In this document: piece after piece, positions 34,519 through 46,487 of the stretch
Layout of the letters: each line of letters starts with the position of its first letter
How positions within the stretch are numbered: position 1 is the first letter of the stretch
NCBI RefSeq assembly: GCF_000801105.2
Contig: NC_079512.1
Coordinates: forward strand, 37,899,848-37,963,847
Reading direction: 5' to 3'
Length of the DNA stretch: 64,000 nt
From: Raphanus sativus
Taxonomy: Eukaryota > Streptophyta > Magnoliopsida > Brassicales > Brassicaceae
Translations under genes and position numbers: made by a program
The notes under the pieces: generated by a model
Told to the model about the DNA's origin: nothing
Databases searched by the model: none
Seen by the model: the letters and a program-made list of their open reading frames with translations, nothing else

Positions 34519-34807
34519 TTACCAGAATGATACACGTGGCATGATATATGTGGATAAAAGGAAGAGATCTAACCTGTGTTTTGCCCAACTGATGTGGAAA
34601 TATGACGTGGAAATTTTCGACATTAACACTGGCAAGCAAGGCTGCCCTTGTGGTAAGTCATTTCCTTGGACTCAAATTACAAGTGTTATAATTATTTATG
34701 AAATTTAATTAATTGATGTTTGTCAGGATGTATAGTAATAATATCAAGCTCTTTCTTTTCTGGATGAAAAAACATGACTAGATGGATATGCAGCGAAATA
34801 ATGTAAT
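34519..34807. other. short intergenic stretch
   Basis: Nothing recognisable between the retroposon and the foldback element. Confidence 0.4.
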
Positions 34808-34817
34808 GATATGTATA

Positions 34818-35984
34818 GAGAAAATTGCATAAAAACCCTTCGAAATGGCACTCACTAGCACTTTAAACTTTTAACTTATTTAACTAGCATATTAAATATT
34901 CAAATTGACTTTTGTATTATAACAAACCTTCAACTTGGCTTACTTGTTCATCAAGTCAAAATGGTGACCTGGTAACCTATAATAGTAGGTGACGTGTTGG
35001 TTTTTATTTTTAATTAATTAAAAATGAAATAAATGAAATATAACAGTAAGAAAAATAAATAAAATTAAAAAATTACAGAAAAATTCTAAAATTGAATTTA
35101 ATAAAAATCAAAATATTTTCTTAAAATTTTAAAGTTCTTTTAAATGAAAAGTTTTGTAAAAAAAAAGATTGTTTAAAAAAAAATTGTATAAAAGCTATAA
35201 AATATTCGCTCAAAAAATTAAATAATTTTAAACAATATCACCATCAACATGAACACTCTTCTTCACCATCACCGATTGTAACATTTTTAGTTATATCAAT
35301 AATGACAATAGTATGAAAAATCAGTTGTTATCCGTATGTCAGAAATTATCACCATTTAAAGATATCAACACATCAAAATTAAACACTTTAAAACTTACAA
35401 AATATTATTATTAATGGTGATATGACGAAAATATTACTTTTAATGGTGGTATATCACAAATACTCATTTTTAATAACATTTTAGAGCTTTATATAACTTT
35501 TTAAAAAAATAAAGTTCATATTTTTTTTTCAAAATTTCATATAAAATAAAATAGAAAAACACTTTTAAATTCTTAAGAAAATATTTTCAATTTTAAAAAC
35601 TAATTTTTTGAATTTTTCTGTATTTAAAAAAAATCTTTTATTTTGAAAAAAGTTTCATTAAAAAAACTTCCAAAATTTTAAAAATATTTCATTTTTTATT
35701 GAATTCAAATTTTGATTTTTTCTGTAATTTCCATTTTTATTTATATTTCTTATCATTATTTATTCTTAATTACATTTCTTAATTAAATAAAATAAAAAGT
35801 ATATACATGTCACCTACTATTACAGGTTACCAGGTCACCATTTTGACTTGATGAATAAATAAGCCAAATTGAAGGTTTGTTAGGATACAAAAGCCAAATT
35901 GAATGTTTAATATGCTAGTTAAATAAGTTGAAGGTTTAAAGTGCTAGTGAGTACCACTTTGAAAGTTTTTTATGCGATTTTCTC
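34818..35984. mobile_element. foldback / Mutator-like element with long terminal inverted repeats, ~1.17 kb
   Basis: The first ~180 bases (GAGAAAATTGCATAAAAACC ... GTCACC) match the reverse complement of the last ~180 with roughly 85-90% identity by eye. Weaker inverted similarity continues toward the centre, so most of the element can fold on itself. The flanks GATATGTAT (34808-34816) and GATATGAAT (35985-35993) agree at 8 of 9 positions, consistent with a 9-bp Mutator-type duplication. The interior is AT-rich and non-coding. A Mutator-like non-autonomous foldback is the best fit. Confidence 0.8.
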
Positions 35985-35993
35985 GATATGAAT

Positions 35994-37691
35994 ATATGAC
36001 GATGACTCGTTCTCACATGCAATGATATCCAACCTCTTCTGCAGCACAAAAATATGAATCAGGCAGGATTATATTAGAATGCATAACCACCCCGTTGATT
36101 TTGGTTTGTCAAAATTATATATCTGTCGCTACATTTAGAGACAAACTCTACACACAGCTTTGGCTTGATCGATTTCAAGTTGAGTATATAAATTAATAAA
36201 TACAGATGATGAGTCAGACCTATACGATCTGTTGATACAAATTACGTGAAAACGTTGAAGCTTACTTAATTTTCCAAAATAATTTTGTTATAAGAAAACG
36301 CATACATTCATGAAGAAGGACGAAAATGATAAATCTGTTTCCATGATTGCACAGCGACCTGGCATTTTATGTCGCGAAGACAGCATAGTTTCAAATTAAA
36401 TATCTGATGTACTATATACTTGCACGATAATATTAATCAAAGTTATCCCTGTATCATAGAAAGAAAAAGTATTTCCATTACATGTTAATATATCATTCAT
36501 ATTTGCGTAAAAGCTAAGAATTAATAATTGAAAGTGATTAGGTAATTATTTAATAATGGATGTTATGCTAAGAAAGTTGATCAAGGCTGGGAGGATAAGG
36601 ACAAATGTTGTATCCACACATGTATTTCGAAAGCAGAAGAGTATAGTACTATCATCTTGTATACTTTTGGCGACAGAATTGATAATTGATATTACTTTAG
36701 TTTTTCTTTTTTGTCAAATATAATGAAAATCTACTTGGTTTTTGGACTCAAGGCGGACCAAAACGATGATAATCGCTGGTTTTATTTCTTATTTATCCGT
36801 TGGTCCCCTCTTTTAACTGGAGGGAAGTTGCTAGCTCTTGTGCTAGTGATTTGTATATATGCAATCCTTAGTTATAACCACCATTCATGGACGAATACGT
36901 GTAACATACAAAAATAACCCACTTAAGGTTAATGTAAAAGTAATACATGATAATTTGCAAGTATATGATTTTCGTATGGGCAGAGAGTCTGGTAGGTTTT
37001 GAGTTTTAGACCTGATTTTCAAATTTGATATATAGAAATATTCTTTTGAGACTCTAAGGAAAGCACTTGAACAAATTTCGTTAGAATCTTATCAGCATAC
37101 AAAATATAAGCATCTACTAGTGAATTATTTGATCTTTACAAATTTTGTCAAATGTGCAACAGACACCATCAATCAAATTCAGTTTCCCTCTTTTTTCTGG
37201 CTATGAAAAATGATCCTTTTAGCTACCACTGATAATGTCTCTTCTTATGTTATTTACCAAAGAATGTTTTCTTGTATTATTCTTATGTTTGCATGTAGCT
37301 GCTGCTAACAAGTAAGCTTAGATGGCTAAAACTCATAATCAGGTGGAAAATTAGAATTTGACCTAAACATAGGTAACATGGTAAAAGAATATAAAAGGAA
37401 AGTTGCCAAAAAGAAGGATTGGGAAAAGAGACAAAGATATCGATATAACCGTTGAGAAGGTTGAGCAAAAAGAGTTGGATGACAGGCTGACGAGAAACCC
37501 TTACACCTCATTTCTATCATTAACCCTCACATGGCCTGCCTGTCCATCTGGATCCCACCACCCCTATCTTACTTTTTTAATCTCCAAAATTTCAAAACAA
37601 CGTAACCGAAAATACTAATCAAAACCAGAAAACACATGGCTTTATCTATTTTTCTAGTCTAATTTCTCTACTTTCTCTCTAAAAAGAATTC
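35994..37691. other. intergenic, no gene seen
   Basis: AT-rich DNA with small ORFs on both strands (e.g. 36711-36917, 37403-37618), none with a motif or credible start context. No gene is supported. Confidence 0.4.
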
Positions 37692-38442
37692 CGGCGTGAT
37701 CGGTGTTTCCTGGCCGACGGAATGGGCTACCACAGCCACCATCGATCCGGTTCTTTCTGTTTTTTTATTTCTTTTGGTTTGTTGTTGTTAATCGGGAGAT
37801 AGATACTCTCGATTTTGTTTTTGACTCCGGGATAGGAGGCTTCTCCAGCTTCCACCGCCGGCTTTGACTCCGGAGACAGGGGCTTTCTATGCTTTGACCG
37901 CCGGCTTTGGTTATCGGTTTTGTCGTTTCGGGGATGATATATCGCGATGGTATAGTGGTTCCGCTTCAGGATGAGATCCCCGCTGCGTGGTGAAGCTCTC
38001 CGATGAAAGAAACCAAGGAAGGAAGAAGGTGACTCTGAAGGCGCTGGTTGAGATCTCGGACAGTACCAGTGATGCTCTCCGGCTGTCAGGAGGTCCGGTG
38101 GTGACGTTGGGTGCGGTAATTTGTCAACGGCGAATTCCGGCGAAACATCAGTCGTTTCATTTTCTCCGGCGAAAATCCCGGCCTGTGGATGACGATGAGG
38201 TTGATGGCTGATGCGTGGCACGTTTGAGCGGTGGTTTAGCACGTGGCGATCTAAAGAAGAAAACTCGACGCATGGTTTTGGTGAAGACGTGTGGTCTCGG
38301 ATTTGAACAGTGGGCCTGTTTTCGTTTGCTCTTCATATCGGGCTTAAGTTTATTTGTACTCGGCCTGCGTGGCCTTTCTGTTTCGGGTTGAGCTGGGTTT
38401 TTTTGGGCCAGACCTTTAATAAAATATATTTGACGGAAAAAA
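37692..38442 (+). mobile_element. retroposon-like GC-rich element with A-tail
   Basis: A GC-richer block begins near CCGGCGTGATCGGTG and ends ...GACGGAAAAAAAAA at about 38442. It contains repeated GACTCCGG and CCGCCGGCTTTG motifs, in the style of plant LINE 5' regions. Its start resembles the sequence just right of the copia element (19114-19270). No clear target duplication was found, so the boundaries are approximate. Minus-strand ORFs of 171 and 98 aa over it are shadows. Confidence 0.55.
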
Positions 38443-38956
38443 AAATCTCGCATTTTGTTGTATATATTATCTTACTGTTACAATTCCAGAGCAGCAGAAG
38501 ATTTTGTCCATGCACGTAGAGCCCACCTTTGATTGTGCCTTGTTTGTGAATTAATGATCTCTATGCATTGTTTGTGAATTAATGATCCTATGCCTCGTTT
38601 CATCGTCATTCCCTTCAATGAGAAAGTTACAAGACACAAAATTTAGTTTAATTTTTAGTTTCTTACAATGTTATTACTAGTAGTTTACATCTAATCAACT
38701 GACATTTTTATATTCCCCAAAATCCAAGAAGCTTTGCATTAACACACGATTAGTACAAGTAATGATTTTTAGCAGAGTTGTTTAGATTTAAATAATATTT
38801 CTAGTAAAATACCGAAAGTACCCTCGGCTTATCCATGGAGCACTGCAAGATTCTTTTTCCCCCCTTTTAAAAAGCAGAGGAGAGACACTGTCGTCTTCAC
38901 ACACCGCTACTCAATTCAGACAAACTCCATAGCTAATCTAGAGAGAGAGAGAAAAG
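38443..38956 (+). other. promoter and leader of the aquaporin gene
   Basis: No gene. A 33-bp-period duplication (TTGTTTGTGAATTAATGATC twice, about 38540-38595) lies upstream. The TTTTAAAAAG near 38866 may be the TATA element, and 38885-38956 the leader, ending in a GA repeat just before the ATG. Confidence 0.45.
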
Positions 38957-40253
38957 ATGTCGAAAGAAGTGAGCGAAGAGGGACAAGCAACACACAGCCA
39001 TGGAAAAGACTACGTGGATCCTCCACCAGCTCCCCTTCTCGACATGGGAGAGCTCAAGTCTTGGTCTTTCTACAGAGCTCTCATCGCCGAGTTCATCGCC
39101 ACCCTCCTCTTCCTCTACGTCACCATAGCCACCGTCATCGGCCACAAGAAACAAACCGGTCCTTGTGACGGCGTTGGTTTACTCGGTATCGCTTGGGCCT
39201 TCGGTGGTATGATCTTCGTCCTCGTCTACTGCACCGCCGGCATCTCTGGTAAAGTTCAAAGACTCTTCTTTTACGTCTCATTAGTTCGTTAAGTTTGTTT
39301 CTAATGTTTATTTTTGTTGTTGCAGGTGGTCACATTAACCCAGCTGTGACTTTTGGTCTGTTCTTGGCACGTAAGGTGTCTTTGGTGAGAGCTGTTGGTT
39401 ACATGATAGCCCAGTGTCTTGGAGCCATTTGTGGTGTGGGTTTCGTGAAAGCTTTCATGAAGACTCCTTACAACACTCTCGGTGGCGGAGCTAACACTGT
39501 CGCCCCTGGTTACAGTACAGGAACTGCCCTCGGAGCTGAGATCATCGGAACTTTCGTCCTCGTTTACACCGTCTTCTCTGCTACCGACCCTAAGAGAAGC
39601 GCTCGTGACTCTCACATCCCCGTAAGTCTTCTTTAACTTCTGTTTCTCATAAAGTTTAGTTCTTTAGAGCTTTATATGATAAAGTTAGGTATATAGTCTC
39701 TAATGGGTCTGTTTAGATTCTGTTAATGTTTGAATCTCTATGTTGGGTTTTATTATTAATCTGGTAATTGATTCAAATTGGGTAATATGGATAAAGTTTG
39801 AATCTTTTTTGTGTTTAAATATTGTTTTGTTTTAGTCTCAAGTGGGTTTGTGTAGTTGAAGATGCTGATAAAGTTTGAAACTTTTTTCTTTTTTTTTTGT
39901 TTCTCAATAGGTTTTGGCTCCACTTCCAATTGGATTTGCTGTGTTCATGGTGCATTTGGCAACCATCCCCATCACTGGAACTGGAATTAACCCAGCGAGA
40001 AGCTTTGGTGCTGCTGTTATCTACAACAACGAGAAGGCATGGGATGACCATGTAAGTCTTTTTACATATCTCATACATTATTACCACCGTTTTGTCTACT
40101 GTTTTGACTAATATATAATGGAATGTTATGCAGTGGATCTTCTGGGTTGGGCCATTCGTTGGAGCTTTAGCAGCAGCAGCTTACCATCAATACATTTTGA
40201 GAGCTGCAGCAGTTAAGGCCTTGGCCTCGTTCCGAAGCAGTGCAACCAACTGA
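38957..40253 (+). CDS. PIP2;7: plasma-membrane aquaporin PIP2;7-like
   Basis: Four exons: 38957-39248, 39326-39621, 39911-40051 and 40134-40253, all GT-AG, giving 282 aa (Arabidopsis PIP2;7 has 280). Six membrane spans can be followed. The pore motifs are NPA at 102-104 (GGHINPAVT) and 223-225 (GINPARS). Arg226 and His211 belong to the aromatic/Arg filter, giving a water-specific pore (family knowledge), and His194 in loop D is the conserved pH-gating histidine. The N-terminus carries [10 protein letters not shown], as in PIP2s. The C-terminal serines (FRSSATN) match the phosphoregulated PIP2 tail. The N-terminus MSKEVSEEG and the gene order favour PIP2;7 over PIP2;8. Confidence 0.96.
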
Positions 40254-40555
40254 TGAATGGTGAAGAAAAAAGCTTAAGATCGTTATGCTTTTTATTTTTA
40301 TTTGTTGCTTAATTTGTGTGGTTAATGAGAGAGAGCTTAAGTTGGTGGATTGATGATTAATGTTAATTATGAAATGGGTGTATGAATTTTTCTTTCTTTC
40401 TTTTTCTACCCACTTTGTTAGCTTTTTCAAGATCTAGTTTAGTTTGGTGTGACTTGTGAATCATTTTCCTTTCTTAGTTATTATCATTTTCTCTCTACAT
40501 CCAGTTCAAATCAGTTCCTAATTTAATAATTTTACAGTTTTGAAAAGATTATTAT

Positions 40556-40599
40556 AAGCGTCCAAAGTCGTTGTTCTTCGAAAAAAAAAGCGTCCAAAG
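40556..40599 (+). repeat. retroposon micro-scar: 12-bp duplication around a 20-nt insert
   Basis: AAGCGTCCAAAG is exact at 40556-40567 and 40588-40599. The insert is TCGTTGTTCTTCG plus A residues. Confidence 0.7.
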
Positions 40600-40744
40600 A
40601 AAATATAAACTTCGGCTGGACCATCGTGTTGTGTGGGTCTTCAATTCAATACCCTCTGGTCATCTTCTCGATAATTCCACCGAAACTTGATTCCATTTTG
40701 CCATGAATTAACTTTTTCGATAATTGACAGAAGCTAATAAAAAA

Positions 40745-40775
40745 CCTTCTTTTTTTTTGCTGGTTCCTTCTTTTT
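40745..40775 (-). repeat. possible retroposon micro-scar: 10-bp duplication
   Basis: CCTTCTTTTT occurs at 40745-40754 and 40766-40775, around a T-run plus GCTGGTT. The repeat is low-complexity, so this is weak. Confidence 0.4.
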
Positions 40776-41009
40776 AGTCTTTTCTTCTGATCATAACATT
40801 AATTTAAAGTTTAATAAAGAAAGACAATACCAATATTTTTTGAATAACCGAAGGAATAAAATAAGAATAAGGTGAGGCCAATCGTATTCTAACAGACAAG
40901 AAACGAGACACTAAACCCATTTCTCCAACGCACTCAGCTTTTTAACGCGTGTCCCTTAGCTAATTATCATCACACATGGGCAACTTCACACCCGAATATA
41001 CATGTATTA

Positions 41010-41050
41010 GTTTTCTTCTACCAGTGACAAAAAAAAAGGTTTTCTTCTAC
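41010..41050 (+). repeat. retroposon micro-scar: 12-bp duplication around a 17-nt insert
   Basis: GTTTTCTTCTAC is exact at 41010-41021 and 41039-41050. The insert is CAGTGAC plus an A-run. CAGTGAC plus poly(A) is also exactly how the 1.7-kb LINE derivative near 56924 ends on its minus strand, pointing to the same source family. Confidence 0.8.
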
Positions 41051-41304
41051 AGTTCCATGTACTGTAGTTTCTAATTTTATTGACCCATCCAATACGTTTA
41101 TGCTTGGATATTTAGGGAAATGATCTGAATCATAAATTGGACTAAACAGTAATATTTCTAAAACGATCACAGTCACGTACGTGAGGGGGTAGAAACGATG
41201 TCACGTCTCGTCTTTTCAGTAAAGTGAAACGCAGAGAGGTGAGAGAGAAGGGACCACAACAAAGTCTAGCCGTTATGATATCATCTTCGCTATCTCTTCT
41301 TCTT

Positions 41305-42086
41305 AGCTTCAAATACAGTCCACTCGTTTTGAAGCTTCTAAACCCTAACAGCTTCGGGACCACTTGCTAATATAAATTGGTCCGTAACGGTTTTGTTTTC
41401 TGTTCCTTTCTAGGTTATTGATAAGAGCACAATGCAAGTTGCAATAAATAAACCTTATAATCTTTGGAATGTCTACAAAATTTGTTTGCCAAGAATTATA
41501 AAAAAACGAACAAGAAAACAAAGATTCGTTGTTAAAGGTGATATATCAAGCGATTTTTGACATCATCTGCCTAAATTTTTTTTGAATTTGCTCTATACTA
41601 TTAGTATTAGTCAAGACTTGACTCAAACTTTTGTGAGCATTCTGGTACAATTCTGCCGGTTTATGCTTAGTCTTCAGTTTCGTGAGTAAAACCAAGGGGA
41701 GCTTCAAATACAGGCTACTCGTTTTGAAGCTTGTAAATCCTAGCAGCTTCTGGACCATTTGCTAATATAAATTGGTCCGTAACGGTTTTGTTTTCTGTTC
41801 CTTTCTAGGTTATTGATAAGAGCACAATGCAAGTTGCAATAAATGAACCTTATAATCTTTGGAGTGTCTACAAAATTTGTTCGTCAAGAATTATAAAAAA
41901 ACAAACAAGAAAACAAAGATTCGTTGTCAAGGTGATATCAATCGATTTTTGACATCATCCACCTTAAAAAGTTGAATCTACTATTAGTATTAGTCAAGAC
42001 TTGACTCAAACTTTTGTGAGAATTCTGGTACAATTCTGCCGGTTTATGCTTAGTCTTCAGTTTCGTGAGTAAAACCAAGGGGAGCT
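41305..42086 (+). repeat. tandem duplication, 395-bp period
   Basis: Copy A 41305-41699 and copy B 41700 to about 42086 share AGCTTCAAATACAG, CTAATATAAATTGGTCCGTA, the long TTGATAAGAGCACAATGCAA block and the end TTTCGTGAGTAAAACCAAGG. Divergence is a few percent plus small indels. On the plus strand copy A encodes a 31-codon ORF (ATG at 41276) and copy B lacks that start. Confidence 0.9.
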
Positions 42087-42618
42087 GCTGTTTGGGCCAC
42101 GTTATATTGGGCTCAGTGTAAAGCCAACATGAGTAACTTAAGCCCAATGGCACTGTCGCCAGTAACAAATTTGTTGGTTGATGTGTTGCATGCAACTGTT
42201 TCAAAGGAGATGAGAAGTGAATACAAAAGACAGAAGAGTTTATTCGGTCTTTCTTCTTAGTAGTACTCCACAAAGTGTCGTTGACATTTTTTTTTTGTGT
42301 CTGGTTAAATATGCAACTAGTTTTTGAATGCTGACCAATTGATAAACTAAAAAGTTGGCAAACAATTATTAGCAACAAGCAAAATTTCTCTGAATAAAAA
42401 GACCTCAAAACCTTCAAAAGTAACTATATTCATTAGCAACAAACAAGATACCTCAACAAAAAGACTTCAACACCATCACAAGTTACTACTAATAAATAAA
42501 CATTCACCTTACTGAAAGCTTTATAACATACTTAAAAAAGCCTAACCTTTGAAAACAACCCATTTTGAGTATTTGATTTTCTGATACTACTTACTACTAA
42601 CAACATCGCAATCTCTGC

Positions 42619-43826
42619 TCACAGAAGCTCATCTATAAACGTTTTCCCTTTAAACTTCTCAATTTTGAATCCCATTTTCTCCATCCTCGACCTTTCCCTC
42701 TCCATCTCGACCATCACGGCCCGTGTCTCCATGATCCCCAACCTCGCTTTAGCCACTTCCTCCTCCAACCGAACCAACTCCGCTTCTTGAGCTTCAAGCT
42801 CTTCTCTCTTAGCCTTCACTAAACCCTCTTGCCTCTCTTTCTCAGTCTCTGCATCTTCTTGAAACCGTGCAAACTCCTCAAGAACCGAACGTAGCCAAGC
42901 CACTTCGATGTTCACAGACTCCAAGTCTTTGAGAACTGCAAGCATCTCTTTGACTTTGAGTTTAGTCAACTGCCCGACAGGAGTTGACCTAAGCTCTTGC
43001 ATTAATGAGCATAAACACTCTAGGTAACGGGACCGCATTGAGTCCGACTCCAGCTTACAGTCTTGAGCAATGTCTCCGTGTTTCTCGATGATACCGGTTA
43101 GAATTGGGGACGAACCGGACCTCACTCTGTATTTTCCGACAGAGACAAAAGTATCAGACATTACTGATTCAAGATCGAGCTCTACTCCAATCTCATTGTC
43201 ATCATCATCATCATAGTAATCATCACTGCTCTCTTTTTCATGCTGTATTGGAGAGCTTAGGAGATTGTATAGTGTAGTTTCCCTGTCCGCTTCAGTCTTA
43301 TTCATGTTGTGTTCTTGTTTTCCCGGTTTAGGTGAAAGAGGAAGGATTTGAGAGAGTTTCGTCTCCGGTTTATGCTTAAAGAAGTCGTCCGGATCAGTCG
43401 ATGAAGAAGAGGAGAAAGACTTATCCGAATCAGAAACTTTCTTGTTCTTGACAGCAGCAACAGGTGGAGGTACTGAACGATAAACCTTTGGTGTATTAGC
43501 GTTTCCAAAACCGCCTCCACCGTTTTGATAAGGCCTTGACGGTGAAAGCGGTTGTGAATGCGTTTCCTTCTTTTTCCTACCGAAACTTCCTGAGAAGCTA
43601 AGAATCTTTGAACCTGTAATTTAAAAAGAAAAAAAAACAAGAAGAATCAGTAAATACCAAAAAATAACTAGCAAAATGATCAGAGGGATAAAGCTTTACC
43701 TGGCTTCTTAGTGTTCTTCTTGATCACATGGCCTTGAGCAATTCTCTCTAAACAAGCTGAAGCACATTCATGGAAAGGATTAGCCGAATATACGCAATCC
43801 GGATGAGCTTGTTGATTGATATCCAT
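42619..43826 (-). CDS. PEARLI 4-like protein (AT4G35110-like)
   Basis: Two minus-strand exons, 43700-43826 and 42619-43613 with an 86-bp GT-AG intron, give 373 aa. The chosen start (MDINQQAHPDCVYSANPFHE) opens the family's conserved N-terminal motif CxxANPFHECASxCLERIAQG; an upstream in-frame start exists at 43871. The middle is Ser/Pro-rich and disordered (KKKETHSQPLSPSRP, then FSSSSSTDPDDFF). An Asp run follows (about residue 165). The C-terminal ~150 residues are a helical/coiled-coil domain (LTKLKVKEMLAVLKDLESVN, then EELEAQEAELVRLEEEVAKA). Database names call the family phospholipase-like, but no catalytic motif is visible and its function is unknown. A 5'-UTR intron (about 43870-44708) is possible. 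Confidence 0.85.
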
Positions 43827-45432
43827 AGCTTTTTTGATGAATGTCACAGCTTCTATCAGAGATGTAAACAAACTGTTATCAAAACCTTATAAGACACACT
43901 TCAAGGTTGTGGCTTCATATTAATGAACATATCACTTGGAGGGGTATGTGTATTAAAAGGTCAAGGCTATACTCTATGATTGCAACAAATAGGTCAAAAA
44001 GATTAGACAGTACTGGACTTACAAATAGACAACAAACTCCAACGATATTTGATTCCGTTCAGATTTCACCAACCCTCTCTCACCCACTCTGCTTTATATG
44101 AAAGAAAAAGTAAAGAGAGTGAAACGAAATGCAAAAAGTAAAGAGAGATTCACCAAACCTATCAAGAAATTTTTTTCTGAAGAGACTAATGGTGTGAGTT
44201 TGATCCCCACAAAGACCAATCACATCTTATAATACAAGGTAGAAAAATATAAGAGACGACTTTTCATCTTGGTTTTGTCGTGGACCGACCACTCAGTTTG
44301 CAAGTACAATTTTTCCAGTGTCTAAATTTCAACGGAGGAAGCACTCATTTATTGACTAAGACCAGAGTTAAAAAGTAAGATTATTTTGACCGGCTTGTTT
44401 GTTTTTGAACAGACCAAAAAAACTTTGGAAGGTCCACCTTCTGGATAATATTTTTAAAAGGATGAAACTTCGTTTTCATTGATTTTGTTCTTCTGTCACA
44501 AATTATCCTGGAGCAAATGAACAGAGCATATAGCAATAAAAATCCATCGTTCTCATCATCGGTCATCGATTAGATCATAAAAACTAAACCAAACCCACTG
44601 TTCTAATCAAGAACAAGAATCAATCTATTGATCAAAGAAAATTTTTATTCACATAATTGCAATTTACATGCAGATAAATGAAAAGAGGTAGAGAGGGGAG
44701 AGAGGTACCAGAAGAAACAGAAGAGGACGAGAAAGATGTTGATCGGAGAAAATGAAGAAAAGGGTTGATTATTTCGCAATTTAACAGTTGTATTTATATG
44801 TGGTTGTGCATATTATAAGGCTGTACATGTGACATTGTCTTTTGTATAAGATGATGTTTTGACCAAAGCCATATAGTACTAAGAAATAGTTTAAAGTTGC
44901 TTGGAGATTTGAGCATTAATTGAAAGATTGTTGGAAACGGCAATCCATCAACCTCATTAATCTTTGTGGAAACAAACGTAGGACGGTTACACTGAGATCA
45001 ATAGAGACGAGAGAACAACGAGTGTGAGGCTGTAAACCGACAAGTCATTGCATGATCGGCGTCACGCGTGTCATTGCTTGCGTCACAGGCGATAATAAGT
45101 TAGTTTTAGGCTTTTGACACTCAAAAGATTAACCATATAATCAAGACATTAATGTTTTTCAAATAATCTTTAGATAAACAGAATAAACCGAAACTGTATA
45201 CTTTTTAAAAAAAGAATGTAAAGATAATTCAAGAAATAAAATATGTACCATACAGTTTTACCTTTTTTACATCATCAAATTAATCTCAATCAGATATGTT
45301 AATTATCATAAAATTAACTAAATATTTGTATATTTCTATATATAATTTTTCTAAATATAGAAAATAATCTTGATTACATATACTCAATTCATATTTAAAA
45401 GGATATAATTATTTAGTTTCAAATACTGAACT

Positions 45433-45476
45433 AAAACCTTAGCAAGGGTTTTTTTTTGTTAAAAACCTTGGCAAGG
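45433..45476 (-). repeat. retroposon micro-scar: 15-bp duplication (one mismatch) around a 14-nt insert
   Basis: AAAACCTTAGCAAGG at 45433-45447 and AAAACCTTGGCAAGG at 45462-45476 enclose GTTTTTTTTTGTTA. Confidence 0.6.
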
Positions 45477-46375
45477 TTGTATGAACATAACTACATGTTT
45501 TTACAATCTATGTATATGATACTTCTATTTTAAATTTTGATATCATATACATGTCCTTAGACCTTACTCCTGATTTGTTTATAATGTTGAGTAAATTTGG
45601 ATGAATCCTGAAGATGGTAGATTCAATGTATAAACAAACGTTTGATTTTTGATTATGTGGAGTAAAATTGAATTATGCTAGTGGGATTATGGAGATTATT
45701 TAGCTAAGACATAACTAACTGTATGCGTCGATCCTAAAGAGGGGCATTTTCTTAAAACGCTTTGTCAAAGTAAGTGTTAGTGATCCGCTAGGAACCACAT
45801 TAATTGCAGAATCTGATAAAAGCATATTTTGTCTTCCTTGAAATGACGTAACCATTGATTTCATTTGATTTATTAGTACAACTATAAAGCTTCGAAATGC
45901 GAGTAGTTTATCCAGAAGCGATAAATGATCATTTTCCCAAAAATACTCCTATCTTTTTCCACGAAGGAGAAAAATAGACTGCAGTGGCTCGCGTAAATTC
46001 TAGTGCTGGTTTTATTCAAGGGAACATGAAATGATTTTATCACTAATGCAAATCCTCAACATAAATCATTAACAACCACCATAATACAACCAGTTTTCCA
46101 GTCAATGTTTTTTTATGTTGTTTTCTATCGACCTGTTTGTGATAGGTGAAATGTTTTTTTAATTCACGGTTATTTATTTTACGTTAACTATATTTTTTTA
46201 CTTTCTTCATGATATTCAAATAAATGGTTACCCCAATCTTTATATTTTACAGGTCTTTTTCAGTTCATACTATAGATTCTAACCAATCTTCAAACCTCTG
46301 GTTCACGTGAACGACTTTTTAATATACCAAATTGCCAATTTCGTATTTTTACTTTTAATACCGGGACTTGCTTTT

Positions 46376-46416
46376 AAATAAAGAAGGTATTTTACCCAAA
46401 AAAAATAAAGAAGGTA
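46376..46416 (+). repeat. retroposon micro-scar: 14-bp duplication around a 13-nt insert
   Basis: AAATAAAGAAGGTA is exact at 46376-46389 and 46403-46416. The insert is TTTTACCCAAAAA. The same leader position is undisturbed in F-box copies 2, 4 and 5, which supports insertion here. Confidence 0.7.
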
Positions 46417-46436
46417 AAAGCAATTTCTTTTTCAAC

Positions 46437-46487
46437 ATGACGAATAATCCTATAGCTTGTTTAGCAAAAAAAAAAAAAAATCCTATA
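46437..46487 (+). other. decoy start / upstream ORF in the leader of F-box copy 1
   Basis: The leader holds an extra copy of the gene's own start (ATGACGAATAATCCTATAGC). It is now followed by a 20-nt insert and a stop, giving a 16-codon upstream ORF ending at 46487. The true start is the ATG at 46564. The other F-box copies lack this decoy. Confidence 0.6.

Larger units (their letters stand above)
40254..42618. other. intergenic region between PIP2;7 and PEARLI 4-like genes
   Basis: No confident gene. It contains three micro-scars (40556-40599, 40745-40775, 41010-41050) and a 395-bp tandem duplication (41305-42086). Minus-strand ORFs over the duplication, including a 159-codon one ending near 41938 with a hydrophobic start, begin at non-ATG codons and have no family signature. 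Confidence 0.4.
43827..46436. other. PEARLI 4-like leader and intergenic DNA
   Basis: About 44709-44780 may be a 5'-UTR exon for the PEARLI 4-like gene (minus strand), with promoter beyond. No gene follows to 46.4 kb. A 15-bp direct repeat AAAAAGTAAAGAGAG (about 44106-44148) and two poly(A)-type scars (45433-45476, 46376-46416) are present. Confidence 0.4.

Noticed and set aside
37727..38242. 171-codon minus-strand ORF
   Set aside because: It lies antisense within a GC-rich retroposon-like block and has no recognisable domain; GC-richness keeps frames open by chance.
41938..42417. 159-codon minus-strand ORF with a hydrophobic N-terminus resembling a signal peptide
   Set aside because: It begins at TTG with no ATG in a useful place, overlaps a tandem non-coding duplication and matches no family I know.
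43302..43640. 112-codon minus-strand ORF over the PEARLI 4-like gene
   Set aside because: It is a wrong-frame shadow. Splicing at 43613/43700 gives a different continuous frame that joins the conserved N-terminus.
44106..44148. 15-bp direct repeat AAAAAGTAAAGAGAG around TGAAACGAAATGC
   Set aside because: It has the layout of a micro-insertion but the insert has no A- or T-run, so it was not counted.
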